Of a DNA stretch of 64,000 bases, positions 1 through 15,035 are shown one piece after another. Under the pieces are notes generated by a model. That model saw only the letters and a list, made by a program, of their open reading frames with translations, searched no databases and had not been told where the DNA came from. Source of the stretch: Apostichopus japonicus (taxonomy: Eukaryota > Echinodermata > Holothuroidea > Aspidochirotida > Stichopodidae). Positions within the stretch are counted from its first letter, which is position 1. The number at the start of each line of letters is the position of its first letter. The stretch lies in NCBI RefSeq assembly GCF_037975245.1, contig NC_092578.1:12506321-12570320 (forward strand), in the 5' to 3' direction. A program made the translations under genes and the position numbers.

Positions 1-945
1 TGCAATTGATAAGCCCTCCACAATTTATTATTCGCTTGTTGTACTTCATACATGCTTTTATGTACAATAATGAATTACTTCCCCCGTGTATGATGTGAAC
101 CTCCTGCATATAGCACATATGATAACGATGTATCAGACTGCATGGGAAGGCTCGGCACTCAGACTGATGACCTATTTCATCATACATCGAATACGTAAAC
201 ATATCATTTGCATGATGATAAATAGAAGCGGAAGCGCTTTTATTTACATGTCTATAGTTTCTGTAGAGATAACATTTGAGGTAACTTATCGTTTGTCTAT
301 CACACAGAGCTTCAATTCACTGAAGATCTAAACGTGATCAAACCGTTTGTGTTCATCTAAACAGCAATGACTCATCGATCAGTCATCAACGTCTGCGATA
401 ATGCAGCCAAAACCCACATTTGCTGCGATTACCAACATTTCGAACAAAAAGAAGAGAAATTCAAGTTTTGTCGAAGTCACTTGTGCGAGCCGAACAGTGT
501 ATTAGTGGTTGGCTTTTTGTGCATTAATTTATACTATAGGCCTACCCCCCCCCCCCCTAGCTCCCAATTCTCCATACGTTTCCCCTTCCTTCTCTCCTCC
601 CGTGCCATCTGAAGTCAAACCAGCATGGATTTCTTCCAGATGGAGTGCGTACATTTCTCGCGATACGTATATAAGCGATGCACCTACAGTATTAAACATC
701 ATCTCAATCAATAACCTTATTTTGTTTTAAAACATGGATACGTGATATACTATAAAAGTCATGCAGGGACATGACCATATCCGCCTGACCTTCTTACAAA
801 CCAAATAATTCACCTTGAACTTGTTCACCCCATATGCTGTGGTTTTTGTTGCCTCCAGTTTCATACAGTAAATTTGTCAAAAGCCTCAGTGTCTCTGGAG
901 GAGAGAGAAATGACCAGGAGAATGACCATAGAACAATAGATCATT

Positions 946-1324
946 GTCTTGCCCAGTGGCGTAGGAAGGTACTTTTGAGTGGGGGGTTGAAGACTGATGG
1001 CCGGCCTGAGGGAGGGGTCTAAGGGGAGGGGGTGTCCCCCTCCCCTTTGGATTTTTTTGCATTTCCAGGTGGCCTCAGATGCAATTTGGTGCAATATAGC
1101 ACACTTCAACACCCACTCCAATTTGTAGACTTAATTTTGTATTTTCACCTGGCCTTAGATGCAATTTGGTGCTCCAAATGAGATTTTTTTTCTCATTTGA
1201 AAATGAAAAAGGGGTTTTCTGACTTGCGAACCGGGGGGGCGGAATGATACTTCCGCCCCTCCACATTTTTCACTGGGGGGCTGGCGCCCCCCAGCCCCCC
1301 GGTTACTACGCCCTTGGTTTTGCC
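946..1324. mobile_element. hAT-like non-autonomous element (MITE), 363 bp
   Basis: The element runs from 954 to 1316. It begins CAGTGGCGTAG and ends CTACGCCCTTG, imperfect terminal inverted repeats of the CAGTGGCG type common in hAT elements. The flanks are GTCTTGCC (946-953) and GTTTTGCC (1317-1324), matching at 7 of 8 bases, and 8 bp is the usual hAT target-site duplication. The inside is rich in G and C runs and has no transposase. The short open frames crossing it are not genes. Confidence 0.75.
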
Positions 1325-1493
1325 GCTGCCATACACGTGACATCTCTGAAACATGAAACACCCAAGAAGCATAACCAGAGAAAGGTGAAGGAGAGGGGTG
1401 GGAAGCACATCCAATTCCAAAGATTTTGTCAGAGAAAATAAAGGGCGTGTAATGTGACGAAAGCTGCTAAATATTCCAAAACGACCACAATAT

Positions 1494-1531
1494 TACACAC
1501 ACACGCACACACACACACACACCCACACACA
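1494..1531. repeat. CA dinucleotide microsatellite
   Basis: A run of about 19 AC units with a few G and C interruptions. Confidence 0.9.
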
Positions 1532-2800
1532 AACAAATAAAAAACGGAAAAGGGTGAGACAACGAACCTTATCAAGATTTTCTGTTGACAGTTGTGTAAT
1601 ATATGTCTACACGGGAGTGTCACTTTGATGTTCACGTGACAATCTATGTTGGTGTCATAAACTGAGCAGGCAGGGCTGCTTTACATTGTGGGTCACACCT
1701 ATAGAGACGCTTCATTATATACGTGCTCATAATAGTTCCATTTAAAGAGGAGAAATAGCTGCAAGTAGCATCGTTAAATCGTGTAAAGTGTCAATAACTG
1801 AACCAAAGCTAACTTTATCTAAGAGATCTCGTTCTATGCTTCGTATGGCTAATGAGAAGACCCTATTAAGACGCAGAACACACCGTCACTTCCACCCCCG
1901 CCCCCTCTGTCTACCCCACTGTCGATGGTGCAGGGGAGTTTGAGTGATTTCTTGTGAAGAAATATGTATTAGCCGTAATAAAAGTATAAGTTCATATATA
2001 ACAAGAACGAAGCATTGCCATGGTTGCTATTATTTTATATATCTAAATATTTTTTGTATAGTGTCTGACTTATTAGGTCACTTATAACAACTGACTTAGC
2101 GAGAATAGCGAAGTTGTTATCATTTTAATTGTTTACGGTTTATGAAAGCTCAGTTTTAAACTATTTTGTCACCTATGACAGTTCTATATCACATTTTAAC
2201 CGAGCATTCTATCCTCAGTTCCGATCTTGTTTCATTTCTCTGTGTTTCATTTATTTGTCTGCTTGAATATTAACTAAATGACTGTGTATGTCGTGGGTGA
2301 TCATTACAGTCCTTAATGATTATTAATTGCTGACAAGCATGTTTGTGAGGACTGTAAACCACATCCTGTATGGTTTTGTATTCTGTCGAATTGATAGGTT
2401 TTTCTTTTACATCGTACCAGTATCTAGGCTGTTATAATGTCATAAACTGACATGACTTAATACATGTCACTTCAAAACAGCAGTGATTTGAAACTGTGGG
2501 AAAACGATGAGGATATCACTTTCTCGCACGGTACAAAAACAATACAGTGTAGCCTAACTAACATTTTGTACCAAGTTGTCCCAAGTTACATGTTTTCTTG
2601 TATATTATACAAATGTTTACTTTCTTAATGTATAATGACCACGTAATTCATTCATGGTATAGGTAAATATCGTCGAATAAGGTAATAATTACCGTTTCGA
2701 ACCGGGGGGTGGGGTGGGTGGGGGTGGGTGGGGAATGGTACATAAATAAACATTATTCAGGTCTATGTGCGATTCAAGCATCAAAGTTGAAAATTTGTCA

Positions 2801-3145
2801 GTAAAGTAAAGTAAAGTAAAATTTATTGATATCAATCATAAAATGAAGATATAATAAAATGGATTCCGCAGCTTAAAAATATGCATAATATATATACAAA
2901 AAATATGATAAAAATATCATCTAGTTATATGACAGTTCAAAAGCTTTATACTCCTCGGTAAAAAAAGAATGTCTAAAGCGTTCAGTACGCATACGAGGTA
3001 GGGTATACAACCTACGTGGAGTGGTGTAATACTTATGGAGAGGATGGTCAGGATCAGTCAAAATCCCTCTTACATAATGAAGTACAATTTCTTCAATGTA
3101 TTGATCATCTATAGAATAATACTTTCTGAAATGTTCAGTTCCCAA
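2801..3145 (-). mobile_element. LINE (non-LTR retrotransposon) 3' fragment
   Basis: On the minus strand an open frame of about 74 codons ends at 2921 with residues such as LPRMRTERFRHSFF. This resembles the C-terminal tail of non-LTR reverse transcriptase proteins (arginine-rich, then S-F-x-x). It is followed by an AT-rich 3' UTR of about 100 bp and a tail of TTTAC repeats (plus-strand TAAAG repeats at 2801-2820). The catalytic part of the reverse transcriptase is missing, so this is a 5'-truncated dead copy. The clade cannot be decided from the tail. Confidence 0.6.
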
Positions 3146-5296
3146 ATCTATAGTATCATTCTGTATCTAAGCACCCTTCATTTCTCAAAGGCGAGGGGAA
3201 TCCCTCCCCCTGGATATTATAACGTGTTAGCCTCCCTCCCTCCCGTGCACAAAGGGCTGATTAGAACTAACCCACTTCAGTGTACTAATAGTATTGCCAT
3301 ACTATTATTTTAGAAAATTACTCCAAGTCCTTGTGCGTATATAGGAAGGTGATTCAGTCACAGAAATAAAAGTACCGCATTATAGTCTGAACAGAGAAAA
3401 ACTGTTATCTCTCCAGTTTAAACAAATTCCACAAATTGAGCAAAGCCTTCGGCGGAATTATAAGGTTAAACCCTAAAAAATAAAAGCCCTGTGGATCACA
3501 AGGTTCATCACACTTTCAATTTAATTAATTTGTTGATACCACGATTCTCATCTTTTATTTTCATTCCTTTTCTTTTTTAGCTATCTATGACTTTCCTTCA
3601 ATTTACTCTGATCCTTCCCAAGACTTCATTGGGTGACTAAGACTTCTGTAGCGTGTCTCCGTTGCTTGTTTCATTATAAAGCATACTCCACTAATGAAGT
3701 AGATTGTCCTACCAAAACAGACCCATACTTTGTGTTACAGATGGATGACTAAACATTAGTCAAAGCTGGGGTGATTCCTGCGTCTGGTCTCAATGCGATG
3801 TTATTTAAAAGGATATGACGTGACCAGTCCTAATATCTAACGATATGCTATACATGCCTTATTGGACACGCTTCGCACGTTTTATCGTATTTGTGAATTC
3901 GAATTTATTATATCGTTGGTTCTCAGGTATTTTGTAGTTTAGTAAAACTTGATCCTGATAATAACGTTGATCAATATGATCAATCCAATATGCGCTTTAG
4001 ACTCGAGTGTCATTTTGTATGCATCTGAGTTCTAATATATACACTGGAGGGAAAAAGAATATAAAAAAAACGAAAAGGGGAATGGGTAAGCTGTTCACCT
4101 AATCATTCACCCTTGAGTGGACCTAACACTCCCTTGATTGCCAGTGTGACCCTAGCAATACTAACATGGCTCTCAAGACGGTAAGTAAATGGGTTGAAAG
4201 TTAAGATAGCATTGCATTTGTTTTATGATGCATCATGAAATATCTTTCTCTGACAAATATGCACTTGAAAAGTTAGTGTACCATAACTTGTACCGACCCC
4301 TTCCTATGGATGACCGAAATCCTGTCCAGCAGAAAGGATCAATTGGAAGGGAATGGGTAGTTGACCAGTTGTCATGTGTGGGTGTTGTATTTCAGTCGAA
4401 AAACGGAACAAAGAACGCTTCCTGCTAGGCATATAACTGATGTTAATCACCAGACTGGTTTAAAACGGAAATTTAGTTTCTTGTAAACAATTAAGCTAGT
4501 TTAACCATGGAGGTAAAACAGAACTGACCTTCGGTGAAGCTGAAAAGTACTAATTTGTACTAAGGTCGTGATCGTTAGCTGAAGTCGGGAGCATTAGTGA
4601 CCAGTATTCGACTTTCTAGCATATTTGGGACCAACACTGATGACCGTTACGAGTTCATACGGAAACTGATACTGAGGCTTTCAGTTCAAAATGATGACAC
4701 GCATCACGTTCCGCTTTGGTTACTAGTTTCGTCAATTTTCATGTAATCATACACAGACTCGTGATAATTGTTCGAAAAATCTCAATACGTGTCGGGGAAT
4801 TAATATCCCCCCCCCCCCAATTTAATATTGAAACATTTAGCCAGGTTCTTAACGCAGTACAGGAACCACACACAAATATCACCTTTCCCAGTAAGTAAAG
4901 CCTTCTGCTATGCAGCGCACCAGACTCATTACTTATTCACACGCCACTGCATGAATCCTTCTTCTTATACATAAACTGTGCATAATGACGGTAGACCGAT
5001 GAGCATCCTTTGTGGACTATACATACAACACGGTCACCAATGCAACATTCTATCATCATGCAACACCCCCCATCCCACCACCACCCCACCCCCACCACCA
5101 CCCTCCCCTATAAGTGTTCTTCGAACCCAACTCCTCCTTCCTCTTCTAAAGAACATCCCCAACATTGGTTCATTATTCATATAGGCCTTCCACAAATAGG
5201 CCCACAAAGTGAGTCTTGTGAAATTGTGTTTTCATTACCGAAAACCCTTAATTAGGGCAAGCATTTCTACGATATAATTTCATATTTAATTTGTTT

Positions 5297-5612
5297 ATCT
5301 GAATTAAGGTGCTATTACTCTGTATAGCGTCAGCCCATGCAGGGAGGAAGCCTTGTGTCAGCCTATAGCATTATAATACAGCTCACAGTACTCACAGACG
5401 ATTGTGAGACGTTGAACACAGCAAAGCATCATTCAAATCAGCGTAGATACATGTATATCTGAATTAATGTGTTCTTAATTTGTATTATGTCAGCCCAGGG
5501 AAGGAACCTTGAGTCAGCCTGTAGTATTATAACACAGCTCACAGTCACAGACGACTGTGCATGTGCACGCTGAACAGGAAAAGCGTCATTCAAATCGGTG
5601 TAAATATGCTGG
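5297..5612. repeat. Diverged tandem duplication, two units of about 160 bp
   Basis: The segment from the 'atctgaatta' at about 5297 to 5457 is repeated at 5457-5612. Shared blocks include 'atctgaatta', 'gtcagccca', 'cagctcacagt' and 'gtcattcaaatc' in the same order, with substitutions and small indels throughout. It is an old duplication with no evident function. Confidence 0.75.
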
Positions 5613-8141
5613 CAATCGGCTAATTTGGTCACTGAAATATTCGTTCTATGCAATTTAAAAGGTGTGACCTTGCGATACGAAGTGAGTTAATTCTTTGGCA
5701 ATGCATTACAAAAGGGAGTCTTTTCATTGACTCATTCGTATATTTGAACCGGTGCTTTGTTATTGGAATTTCAAATAAGGCACTTGATTGTTATAGGTGT
5801 CATTTAGCGAGAAAAATAACAACAAGTAGAATCGATCAGCCTATTATTCCGTTGACACGAACTGTGCAGGACGGCCCTTGCTTGGAATTTAACTGTGACA
5901 ACACCTCCATTCTACTAGGGCTACGTAATTCGTGTATTCACCGGACGGAGGTTACAAAATTTCCAGCAGATCACCATTTAGGGTATAGGGGCCTTCCTGA
6001 ATAAAAATATTTAGGAAATGCAAATTTATACAAGAGGATATTGTAAAATGCAACCTGGTAGAGCCTGGTAAGGGTGCGGAGAGGGTAATTTTTGGAAAAG
6101 TGCCATTGTTTATGTTTTATCAGTCACTGAATACGATTCCAAAATGCGCCCAATTGTGCCCCTGCAGTAGATCTTTTCATTTCACGTAATTGCGTATTAA
6201 CTGTTTTTATTGGGGGGGGGGGGGGGGGAGGGAATCAAACATCGCCGAACTTTTGGACAAGTTTTGAGGCCTGATTAAGGTTACCTTAGAATTAAATGAT
6301 GATTGTTGCGATGATGATAACACCCGCCGCAACTAATTGATTAAAAGCGGGCACGAAAGAGGGTTCAACTTTTTAGGGAGGGGTGAGGGGGATACAAACT
6401 TCGAAGGCCAGTGGCACACGTGACTTTGATTTGAGGGGCGAACCAACCTATCACCTCAAACGCCTTAACAAATTGATGTAGCCTACCATAAACTCTAGTA
6501 TGTGATTGTTTTTCCAATAAAACGGCATATTTTTAAACTAATATTGTTTAAATGTTTATCAAAAGTGCACTTTCTCGAGAATTCAACGATCGATGAATTC
6601 GTGAATAAGTTCATATAGTCTTCTATAGCAGTCAAAATGTTTTGTGTGGGGGAAATTGTAAAAGTAAAAGTTTAATTGTTACTTTCCTTACATTCCACTT
6701 TATTGAACTGTACATACAATTACGTGAATAAATACCAGGAGGTTGCAAAAATCACAACAAAATGAGACACTTCTCATTTCTGAAAAGGGAACCCCCTACT
6801 CCCATCTTCACATCCCCCCCCCCCATCCCACATTTGGCTCCGCCGTCCCTGCCTGAAATGAACAGGAACTGCGTTTAGATCAAATAGTTATAACGGTGCC
6901 TGGTCTTAAATTGCGCCGTTTACTTTTCAGCAGGTTCCTCTTGGGAGGGAAAATTCGCTGGGCATGTTGTTTGTTATAACTTCTGACTTCGTAAGAAGGA
7001 AGCAGCTGAACATAGCATTGGCCGCAATAATATGCTGACCATATAAATTTGTTTACGTCTAGGACAGAAATGAAAAGATTTGGAACAATTGGTCTACGGA
7101 ACGGTTGGCTCCATACAGGCTGAGCTGTATCGTCACATAGCTGAATTTCCGGAGGGAGGAATATGGAGACGGTGTATATATGCCAACGTAATTGTAGGAC
7201 GGGGAGGCCGTGTATCGGGTAGAGCGAGCCAGGATCTCTTCCACTGTCATGGAATTATAATGAATGGTATGACTTTGCAGTCATGTTTTGAAGGTTTCTT
7301 ATATAATCGTTCAGACCGCGCTATCGGGTGATCGGGCGGAGGGGGGGGGGGGGCTGGATGCATGGGTATTATCGCGTGGATGAGCCCACTGTACTCTATA
7401 GGCTACTTGTAAGCATAAGATATAAGAAATTACCATCCAGGCTCATCCCGCCAGTCACCATTCGATGGTCCACTCAAACCCATTTACGGGGCTACCCATG
7501 ATGCATATGTTCATCGGCCAATGGGACGCTATACGTCCCTGGAAATTTGCCCTCGGCCTTACGTGCAAGTGAATCTATGGCTGCTATTCATGTAAAACAT
7601 GCATAATCGAACTATCAAATATCAAGTACTGTCCTGTAATATTTCCAGGATTTCACATGGTGACATCAGATACTGAGTGAAAGACAACATTTTCTGTATA
7701 GAAATCGACCACAGAATTATCAATACGTATATTAGCCCTCTACATAGTGAAAGTAACATATTCTCTGGTTCCTTCCGCCACAGGAAACTCTCTATGTGTG
7801 AACTGTGCATATATATCCTGCAATTAATGAGTTGTTTGTTCATATTGCCTCGCACATTCATATCAGTTTCAATCCCGATTGTACTAGCTATATAGCACCA
7901 GGGTTACATCAATTCTTCCTTTGTAGTTTGCATATATAGTGTAACATGCTAGGGAACTTGGTTTACAACGGACAACATGCATAGAGAACGCTGAAGTATT
8001 CCCCCAAATTAGCAATTTCAGCTGGTCAATTTATACCATGACAACGACCGGTTACTATGTTTACCGACCACTCCCAAACTACTCACTAATTCATGATTAA
8101 TTTGTATTCATATAACTCCGCCCACATCGACGTTTATTTTG

Positions 8142-8223
8142 CCATATTTGGTATGCCACATGTTACGTACACCCCCGGGTACTAATGAGCTTTGAACTCT
8201 TACTGGTAGAGCCTCCATAAAAT
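8142..8223 (+). promoter_or_regulatory. Actin gene 1 promoter: CArG box and TATA-like box
   Basis: CCATATTTGG at 8142-8151 is a perfect CArG box (CC, six A/T, GG), the serum response factor site typical of actin promoters. A TATA-like CATAAAAT lies at 8216-8223, and a CCGCCC box at about 8118-8123. Spacing from CArG to TATA is about 70 bp, close to that in the second actin gene. The start site near 8246 is inferred from the TATA position only. Confidence 0.65.
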
Positions 8224-8245
8224 GGCTGGTTTTACTGTAGATGAA

Positions 8246-8317
8246 ACTAAACTGCTCCTACAGATACACATGCAAAGACGGACTTGTCTCGCTGCTAGAA
8301 AGAATTTTCAAATTCAG
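8246..8317 (+). other. Actin gene 1 noncoding 5' exon
   Basis: The segment ends at a strong donor (CAG before GTAAGC at 8318). It would be spliced to the acceptor at 9076-9077 (CCAACAG), leaving about 40 nt of leader before the ATG at 9118. A leader intron is common in actin genes. The 5' boundary is estimated from the TATA-like box. Confidence 0.5.
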
Positions 8318-9096
8318 GTAAGCCAAAGAAAAACCATTTTCAAACTGAAAGAGTTGGAACCGACTTTAATTACTTCCTTTGTTGATCTTCTTAACGTGTG
8401 AACTCTGTGTGAATTCCTGGGGTTTAAAATTTCTACGTAACGCTTTCGCGTCTATTGAGGTCTCTACACTTGCCTTGTACGTGTGTATGCTGCTTGTTAA
8501 TAATTACATACACTGTCAGAGCAGGAGAAAGAGAGCGAAAGAGGGTAAATTGAAACTGGGATTGAGGAAGTTAGACTATACTAGGTGCAGTTATCGTGTG
8601 TGTTGGACATTGAACCTAGTTAGACACACATACTGTATTATAATTATCAATGAGATCTTCGTATCAGAAGGAAATTTACTTGTCAGGTTTAATAAATCAC
8701 ATGAGATAAGATATGTTAGTTATTCAAACTTCAATATCATAAAAGTTTTGTAATTGAAATTGGAAAAAGAAACACCTCTTTAACACAAGTTTAGGCATTT
8801 GAATATGATCTGCTAGATGTCATTTGTATTTACTTTAGCTAGAAGATTATCCCCATATGTTGGTATTTCAAGAATACATGATGTGTAAAAATTCAACCTG
8901 ATATGTTTTCAAAATTCTAAAATTTATCCAAAACATGGCAATGACACCAACAAGTAGCTAAAAGTATTCTTTGATACTTTTGATTCTTTGATAAAGCAAA
9001 TATTGTCATTATAACAAATGGGAACTATATTAAAAAAAAATTTAATTGAAATTAATTTCTCCCAAATCTTCCAACAGATTTTCTTACACTTATTAA

Positions 9097-12782
<3,686 letters not shown>

Positions 12783-12847
12783 ATTGCTGAACTTGCCAAG
12801 AACAATAACAAAAGGGCTAAAGACCTTTGAGACTATATACTGCAGTT

Positions 12848-13269
12848 ATTCATAGCAGTGGCGGAGCTAGGGGTATTGGTCAGGGGGGCTAAAATGGTCT
12901 GTAGGGGCGCTTTCGACACTATCTAAGCGGAGCGCCACCACAAGTTGGCGCGGAGCGAACAGAAATGTTTTGAGTAAAGATACTCCCTAGATCGCCGGAA
13001 ATGACCCTTTCCGGGCCTTGCTAATTTGCAGATAAACGAAGAATAAATACAGTAGGTGTCATTGCCATTTTGTCAGAAAATTACACCAACAAAATGTGAC
13101 AAATGTCAATAGGTATTTGAGAGCGCAATAAAAAAAGTCAATAATTGCAAATAAGTCAAGAGTGGTAAAAAGCTGAAAAGGGCGCCAGCTGTGTCCATTT
13201 GAGTCCGTCAGGGGGGGGGGGGGCATTCACCCCCTCTGACTGTATGGAGGCTCCGCCACTGATTCATAG
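12848..13269. mobile_element. hAT-like MITE in the 3' UTR of actin gene 1, 406 bp
   Basis: The element occupies 12856-13261, with perfect 12-bp terminal inverted repeats CAGTGGCGGAGC and GCTCCGCCACTG. It is flanked by a perfect 8-bp target-site duplication ATTCATAG (12848-12855 and 13262-13269). Terminal sequence and 8-bp duplication are both diagnostic of hAT elements. No transposase is encoded. It lies 73 bp after the actin stop codon and brings an internal AATAAA at about 13042. Confidence 0.92.
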
Positions 13270-14234
13270 GGATATATATGTGTGCAAGAAGGGTTCAAAT
13301 GTGGTCACCTGTAGTGACAGAACAAAACTATCACAACCCTCTACTTTTTCTTTTTTTATCTTTAAACTTCTTGCAGCCTATAAGCATATCTCAAATTCTA
13401 AATAGGCAGCTTGCATGATTTCCAAAGAAACAAGTTTTCTAATGCAATATGAGACCTGTAATCTCTGTAAAGTTTCATGTGCACAATTTGTAAAAAAGTA
13501 ACTTTCTTTGTAATATTTTTCTACCATTTTGCTTCTTTAACTAGGATCAGTGATAGAAGTTTGTCATAAACTGTCACTCATTGTATAAATGTATTAATTA
13601 ACACTGTCAAAACAGTGCTTTATTCAACATCTTGGTTAGAAACAAAATTCTAAGCATACATGCACAGAATTCTTACCTACTTCCAACGTTTAACCTGTCA
13701 TTAAAAGATTTATTTAAGTATTAAATATTACCACCATCATTAAAAGTTCTTGTTATTTATTCAAGAAACATAAAAATAAGAAACATGACATTTCATTTGT
13801 CTCTTTTTATGACATCGACTGCTTCAAATACCTTAAGAATAATTGCCTAGAATTTTGCTTCATATCCCCTCCCCCCCTAATCCGAACATGAATATATTCA
13901 AAGTTATATATAACTTTTAAGATAAGTATCATAGACTGATTGAAATGACTTGCGCAAAATCATACTTGAACATTGTTATTTGATACAGCCTCTCACCAAC
14001 CCATAACCTCTTACTAAGAACTGGGTGATGTAACCCTCTTCCCTACCCCCCCACCCCTCCCCACTGCTGTCTTGGCTGGTGTCATTGCATTAAAGGCACC
14101 TACCTAATTGCTTCCCTTTCATGAAACTAAATTTGTACAGAAATATATTACACAATCTTAGCTAACTAACATCTAAATATCTTGTCCCTAAGAAGTCAAC
14201 ATTAGCACTAAGATAAAAGCATAGCTAAACTTTC

Positions 14235-14510
14235 CCTTACTCAAGGCAATAGATGGGTGGTATATGTATGTATATTAGATCCTCCTGCAAGCAGGAACTC
14301 GCGAAGAAGCCATCATCAAAGCCGCAAGCTGACCGAAGTCAGTCTCTTAGATTCATATTTAACGTCCATGATTATGAATTGTAATTGTCAACAACTCTGT
14401 AACTGGACGACATACATTAATCTGGGAGTGACTCGAACTCTGACCTTATGATTGGAAGGCACCGGCGTTAATCATTGAGCTATGTAAGGCGTTAACCACT
14501 GAGTATATGA
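14235..14510 (-). mobile_element. tRNA-derived SINE with a partly duplicated head
   Basis: On the minus strand the element has an A box TAGCTCAATGATTAACGCC (14464-14482) and a B box GAGTTCGAGTC (14430-14440), the internal RNA polymerase III promoter of a tRNA gene. A non-tRNA body follows down to about 14240. A second A-box-like copy, CTCAGTGGTTAACGCC, lies just upstream at 14488-14503. The acceptor stem is not intact, so this is a SINE rather than a working tRNA gene. Confidence 0.7.
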
Positions 14511-14919
14511 TGGCATCAAAGGAGATATGGGCTTCAAAAGCTTTGGAATGTTTGCTTTGTTCCACAAACGTTCTCTGTAGATATACTATCCTCAAATTTT
14601 GCAACTAATATCACTCTTTGGATAAATCATTGTCATGTTATCAATATAAACCACTTTCACTTCGCTGTTGCAGATGCATTTACAAAATATCACCAACAAA
14701 ACTCAACATCTTTGCAATACAAAGTAATATGAAGATCTCGTTTTGTCCTACAGACGCAGATTTTTTCCAACAATTATGCTAAGCAGCCAGCTTCATACCC
14801 CAGAAGATCCCTTTAAAGGATGACTTTGATCACAATAGTATGTTGGATATTCCGACAAAATGACAACAGGTTATATGGTTTGGTTGAGTTATTATAATTG
14901 ATAAAACTCTGACCCAGTG

Positions 14920-15035
14920 ACACGCGCAAAGGGTGTGGGGAGGGGATAGCCCCACCTCCGATCGTACTTTTTTGTTTTTTGATTTTTTTTGGGCGTTCAG
15001 TCGAGGAAGTACGTCCCCTCCACATTTTTTCAACC
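14920..15035. repeat. Degenerate MITE-like fragment
   Basis: The segment shares its G-rich and C-rich interior and a 'cccctccacattttt' block with the hAT-like element at 954-1316. The terminal repeats are not preserved, so the family is uncertain. Confidence 0.35.

Larger units (their letters stand above)
1..8141. other. 5' flank with no recognised protein gene
   Basis: I find no conserved protein or convincing exon chain on either strand here. The open frames are short, of low complexity, or lie in the repeats listed separately. The stretch contains a hAT-like MITE, a CA microsatellite, a G-rich tract near 2704-2733, a LINE 3' fragment, a C-rich microsatellite near 5067-5107, a tandem duplication, and poly-G runs at about 6212-6228 and 7341-7353. 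A five-codon ATG stretch followed by a good donor (ATG at 4166, GTAAGT at 4181) is the only exon-like signal, and I could not link it to another exon. Confidence 0.6.

Noticed and set aside
4166-4185. ATG GCT CTC AAG ACG followed by a strong donor
   Set aside because: It could be a tiny first exon, but I could not find any partner exon, so it stays unsupported.
5648-6004. 118-codon open frame
   Set aside because: No recognisable domain, no convincing splice or promoter context, and codon content typical of chance frames in this region.
8379-8753. 124-codon open frame upstream of actin 1
   Set aside because: It lies within the predicted leader intron of actin gene 1, shows no family similarity, and has no supporting signals.
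14418-14490. tRNA gene on the minus strand
   Set aside because: A and B boxes are present but the acceptor and anticodon arms do not pair properly, and a SINE body follows.
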